From NCBI GenBank assembly GCA_004552115.1, contig SFPH01000040.1, positions 1 through 7,076 on the forward strand: a stretch of 7,076 bases of DNA. The letters run 5' to 3'. The position numbers and the translations under genes were made by a program. This DNA comes from Bacteroidales bacterium. GTDB lineage: Bacteria > Bacteroidota > Bacteroidia > Bacteroidales > UBA932. Each line of letters opens with the position of its first letter. Within the stretch, counting starts at the first letter, position 1. Shown here piece by piece: positions 6,074 to 7,076 of the stretch. The notes beneath the pieces are model-generated. The model ran no database searches and was not told where the DNA came from. It worked only from the letters and a program-made list of their open reading frames with translations.

Positions 6074-7076
6074 TTACTGAATTACGCTGGCATCGTCAAC
6101 GCCATCGGTAGCATTCTTGGCATTCACGGTCACGGTCTCGGTGAGCTTGAATTTGCCTGTACCGTCAGGAATACGGCTCCAGGAGCCGGTGACTGCGTCG
6201 AGGCCCTGAGTGCCCCAGCCTTCGCCTTTTTCACCTCTCTGGAATGTGTCAACCACCTTTCCGTCAGGATCAATAAGTTCGATAATCACGGACTTCTTGG
6301 CTGAGAATCCGCTGCTGAATCCGTCCGGTGTACTTCCCTTCGCACCTACGATTGCATACACTGAGTTAGCCTTGATCACGAGGTCGTCAGCGGCAGCCCA
6401 GCAATCAGCCTCGTCCTTCTTGATTGTCCAGCCCTTGAGGCTGACATCCTTGCCTGTATTGTTGTAGAGTTCGATGAATTTCTCGGCATCGGCGGAAGCG
6501 GCTCCATAGAGCTCATTGAGCACTACGGCAGGACCTGCAGGCACCGGAACGTCGCCATTGTCAACGAGTGCAGGGTCGGCAACACCCTGGGTAGAGTTGG
6601 CAGCACCAGGAGTGGTCACATCGGTAATCTGGAATGTGCCGGTTCCATCAGGAATGCGGCTCCAGGAGCCGGAAACAGCATCAAGTGATGCCCCCCAGCC
6701 GGAACCTTTCTCTCCTCTCTGAAGTTTGTCGAGGACATTTCCGTCAGGATCAATGAGTTCGATTAGCAGGCTCTTCTTTCCGGAGAGTCCGCTGCTGAAA
6801 CCGTCAGCCGTGGTATTCTTGGCACCTACAATGGCAAAATAGCCCTTAGGGGCAATCTTCTGGCCCTTGACACCGGTCCAGGACAGTTCCTCGTCCTTGT
6901 TGATTACCACATTCTCAAGGCTGATTTCCTCATTGCCTGTGTTGTAGAGCTCTATGAACTTCTCGGCATCCTCTCCAACTGAGGAGACCTCATTGAGCAC
7001 GAGCTTGGTGTAGTCGTAATGCACTTCCTCCGGAATGAGAGACTGCGGGTCACGCTCATCCTTCACGCAGGAAACC
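6074..7076 (-). CDS. Surface lipoprotein with two lamin-tail (LTD)-type domains, partial (5' end beyond window)
   Basis: The frame is open to the window edge. The first codons seen read V-S-C-V-K-D-E-R-D, the end of a lipobox followed by an acidic/lysine run that fits the Bacteroidota lipoprotein export signal (Cys, then K-D-E), so the mature protein is probably displayed on the cell surface. The in-frame GTG at 7066 is therefore codon +2 after the lipid-bearing Cys and not a start. Two tandem domains of about 140 residues follow, each with LNE, AEKFIELYN, an AIVGAK strand, DGFSSG, IELIDPDG, RGEKG and GSWSRIPDGTG, matching lamin-tail-type domains of bacterial exported proteins. A short Val/Pro-rich linker (about VDNGDVPVPAGPA) joins them. 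Such domains are beta-sandwiches often found beside nucleases, hydrolases or adhesion modules; none is present here. The ligand is unknown. The stop lies 30 bp before the CYTH-like gene with no terminator between, so it probably leads that operon. Confidence 0.85.
   Translation of the reverse strand, partial: VSCVKDERDPQSLIPEEVHYDYTKLVLNEVSSVGEDAEKFIELYNTGNEEISLENVVINKDEELSWTGVKGQKIAPKGYFAIVGAKNTTADGFSSGLSGKKSLLIELIDPDGNVLDKLQRGEKGSGWGASLDAVSGSWSRIPDGTGTFQITDVTTPGAANSTQGVADPALVDNGDVPVPAGPAVVLNELYGAASADAEKFIELYNNTGKDVSLKGWTIKKDEADCWAAADDLVIKANSVYAIVGAKGSTPDGFSSGFSAKKSVIIELIDPDGKVVDTFQRGEKGEGWGTQGLDAVTGSWSRIPDGTGKFKLTETVTVNAKNATDGVDDASVIQ
6095..6526 (-). repeat. LTD-type repeat 2 (protein-level tandem repeat)
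   Basis: Second domain, from VVLNEL to NATDGVDD. It repeats AEKFIELYN, YAIVGAK, DGFSSGFSAKKS, IELIDPDGKV, RGEKGEGWG and TGSWSRIPDGTG nearly word for word. The conserved blocks are also similar in DNA, pointing to duplication within the gene. The N-terminal strand region and the ending (VTVNAKN in place of TTPGAAN) have diverged most. Confidence 0.8.
6578..7003 (-). repeat. LTD-type repeat 1 (protein-level tandem repeat)
   Basis: First of two related domains in the lipoprotein. It runs from LVLNEV to the TPGAAN/GVA end and includes AEKFIELYN, FAIVGAK, DGFSSGLSGKKS, IELIDPDGNV, RGEKGSGWG and SGSWSRIPDGTG. The TPGAAN ending before the linker is typical of bacterial lamin-tail domains. Confidence 0.8.

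Overview
The window looks like a chromosomal stretch from a gut-type Bacteroidales bacterium (phylum Bacteroidota). This rests on several signs: a GH95-type alpha-L-fucosidase lipoprotein, a surface lipoprotein carrying a Bacteroidota-style export signal, a TAnnTTTG promoter element, start codons without Shine-Dalgarno sequences, and moderate GC a little above 50% by eye. A genus cannot be assigned from sequence reading alone. No phage, IS, CRISPR, tRNA or rRNA signal was seen.

All six genes lie on the minus strand, so transcription runs from high to low coordinates. Group A (7076 down to about 4876) holds a partial surface lipoprotein with two lamin-tail-type repeats, then a divergent CYTH-like protein, then a canonical CYTH (triphosphate tunnel) protein. 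Gaps are 30 and 6 bp, and a strong intrinsic terminator at 4876-4906 closes the unit. Group B (4859 down to 1849) holds a DASS/SLC13-type carboxylate transporter followed after only 2 bp by an uncharacterised 492-residue protein with two central membrane segments. Group C (1803 to the left edge) is a GH95 fucosidase lipoprotein cut by the window after 601 residues. A candidate promoter lies in the 45-bp gap before it.

Group A couples a surface protein of unknown ligand to two proteins of the CYTH superfamily, which as a family bind triphosphates or polyphosphate. Group B pairs transport of a small carboxylate with a membrane protein of unknown role. Group C would remove terminal fucose from host or plant glycans in the periplasm or at the outer membrane. 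There is no sign that the three groups form one pathway, although fucose release and carboxylate transport both fit life on gut glycans.

The points most worth a second look are the altered SNT motifs of the transporter (SAT and SKT, with basic residues nearby), the side-by-side pair of CYTH-type genes behind a lamin-tail lipoprotein, and the uncharacterised partner of the transporter. I did not see a clearly new biological system. The window is densely coding, with no unexplained stretch longer than about 65 bp.
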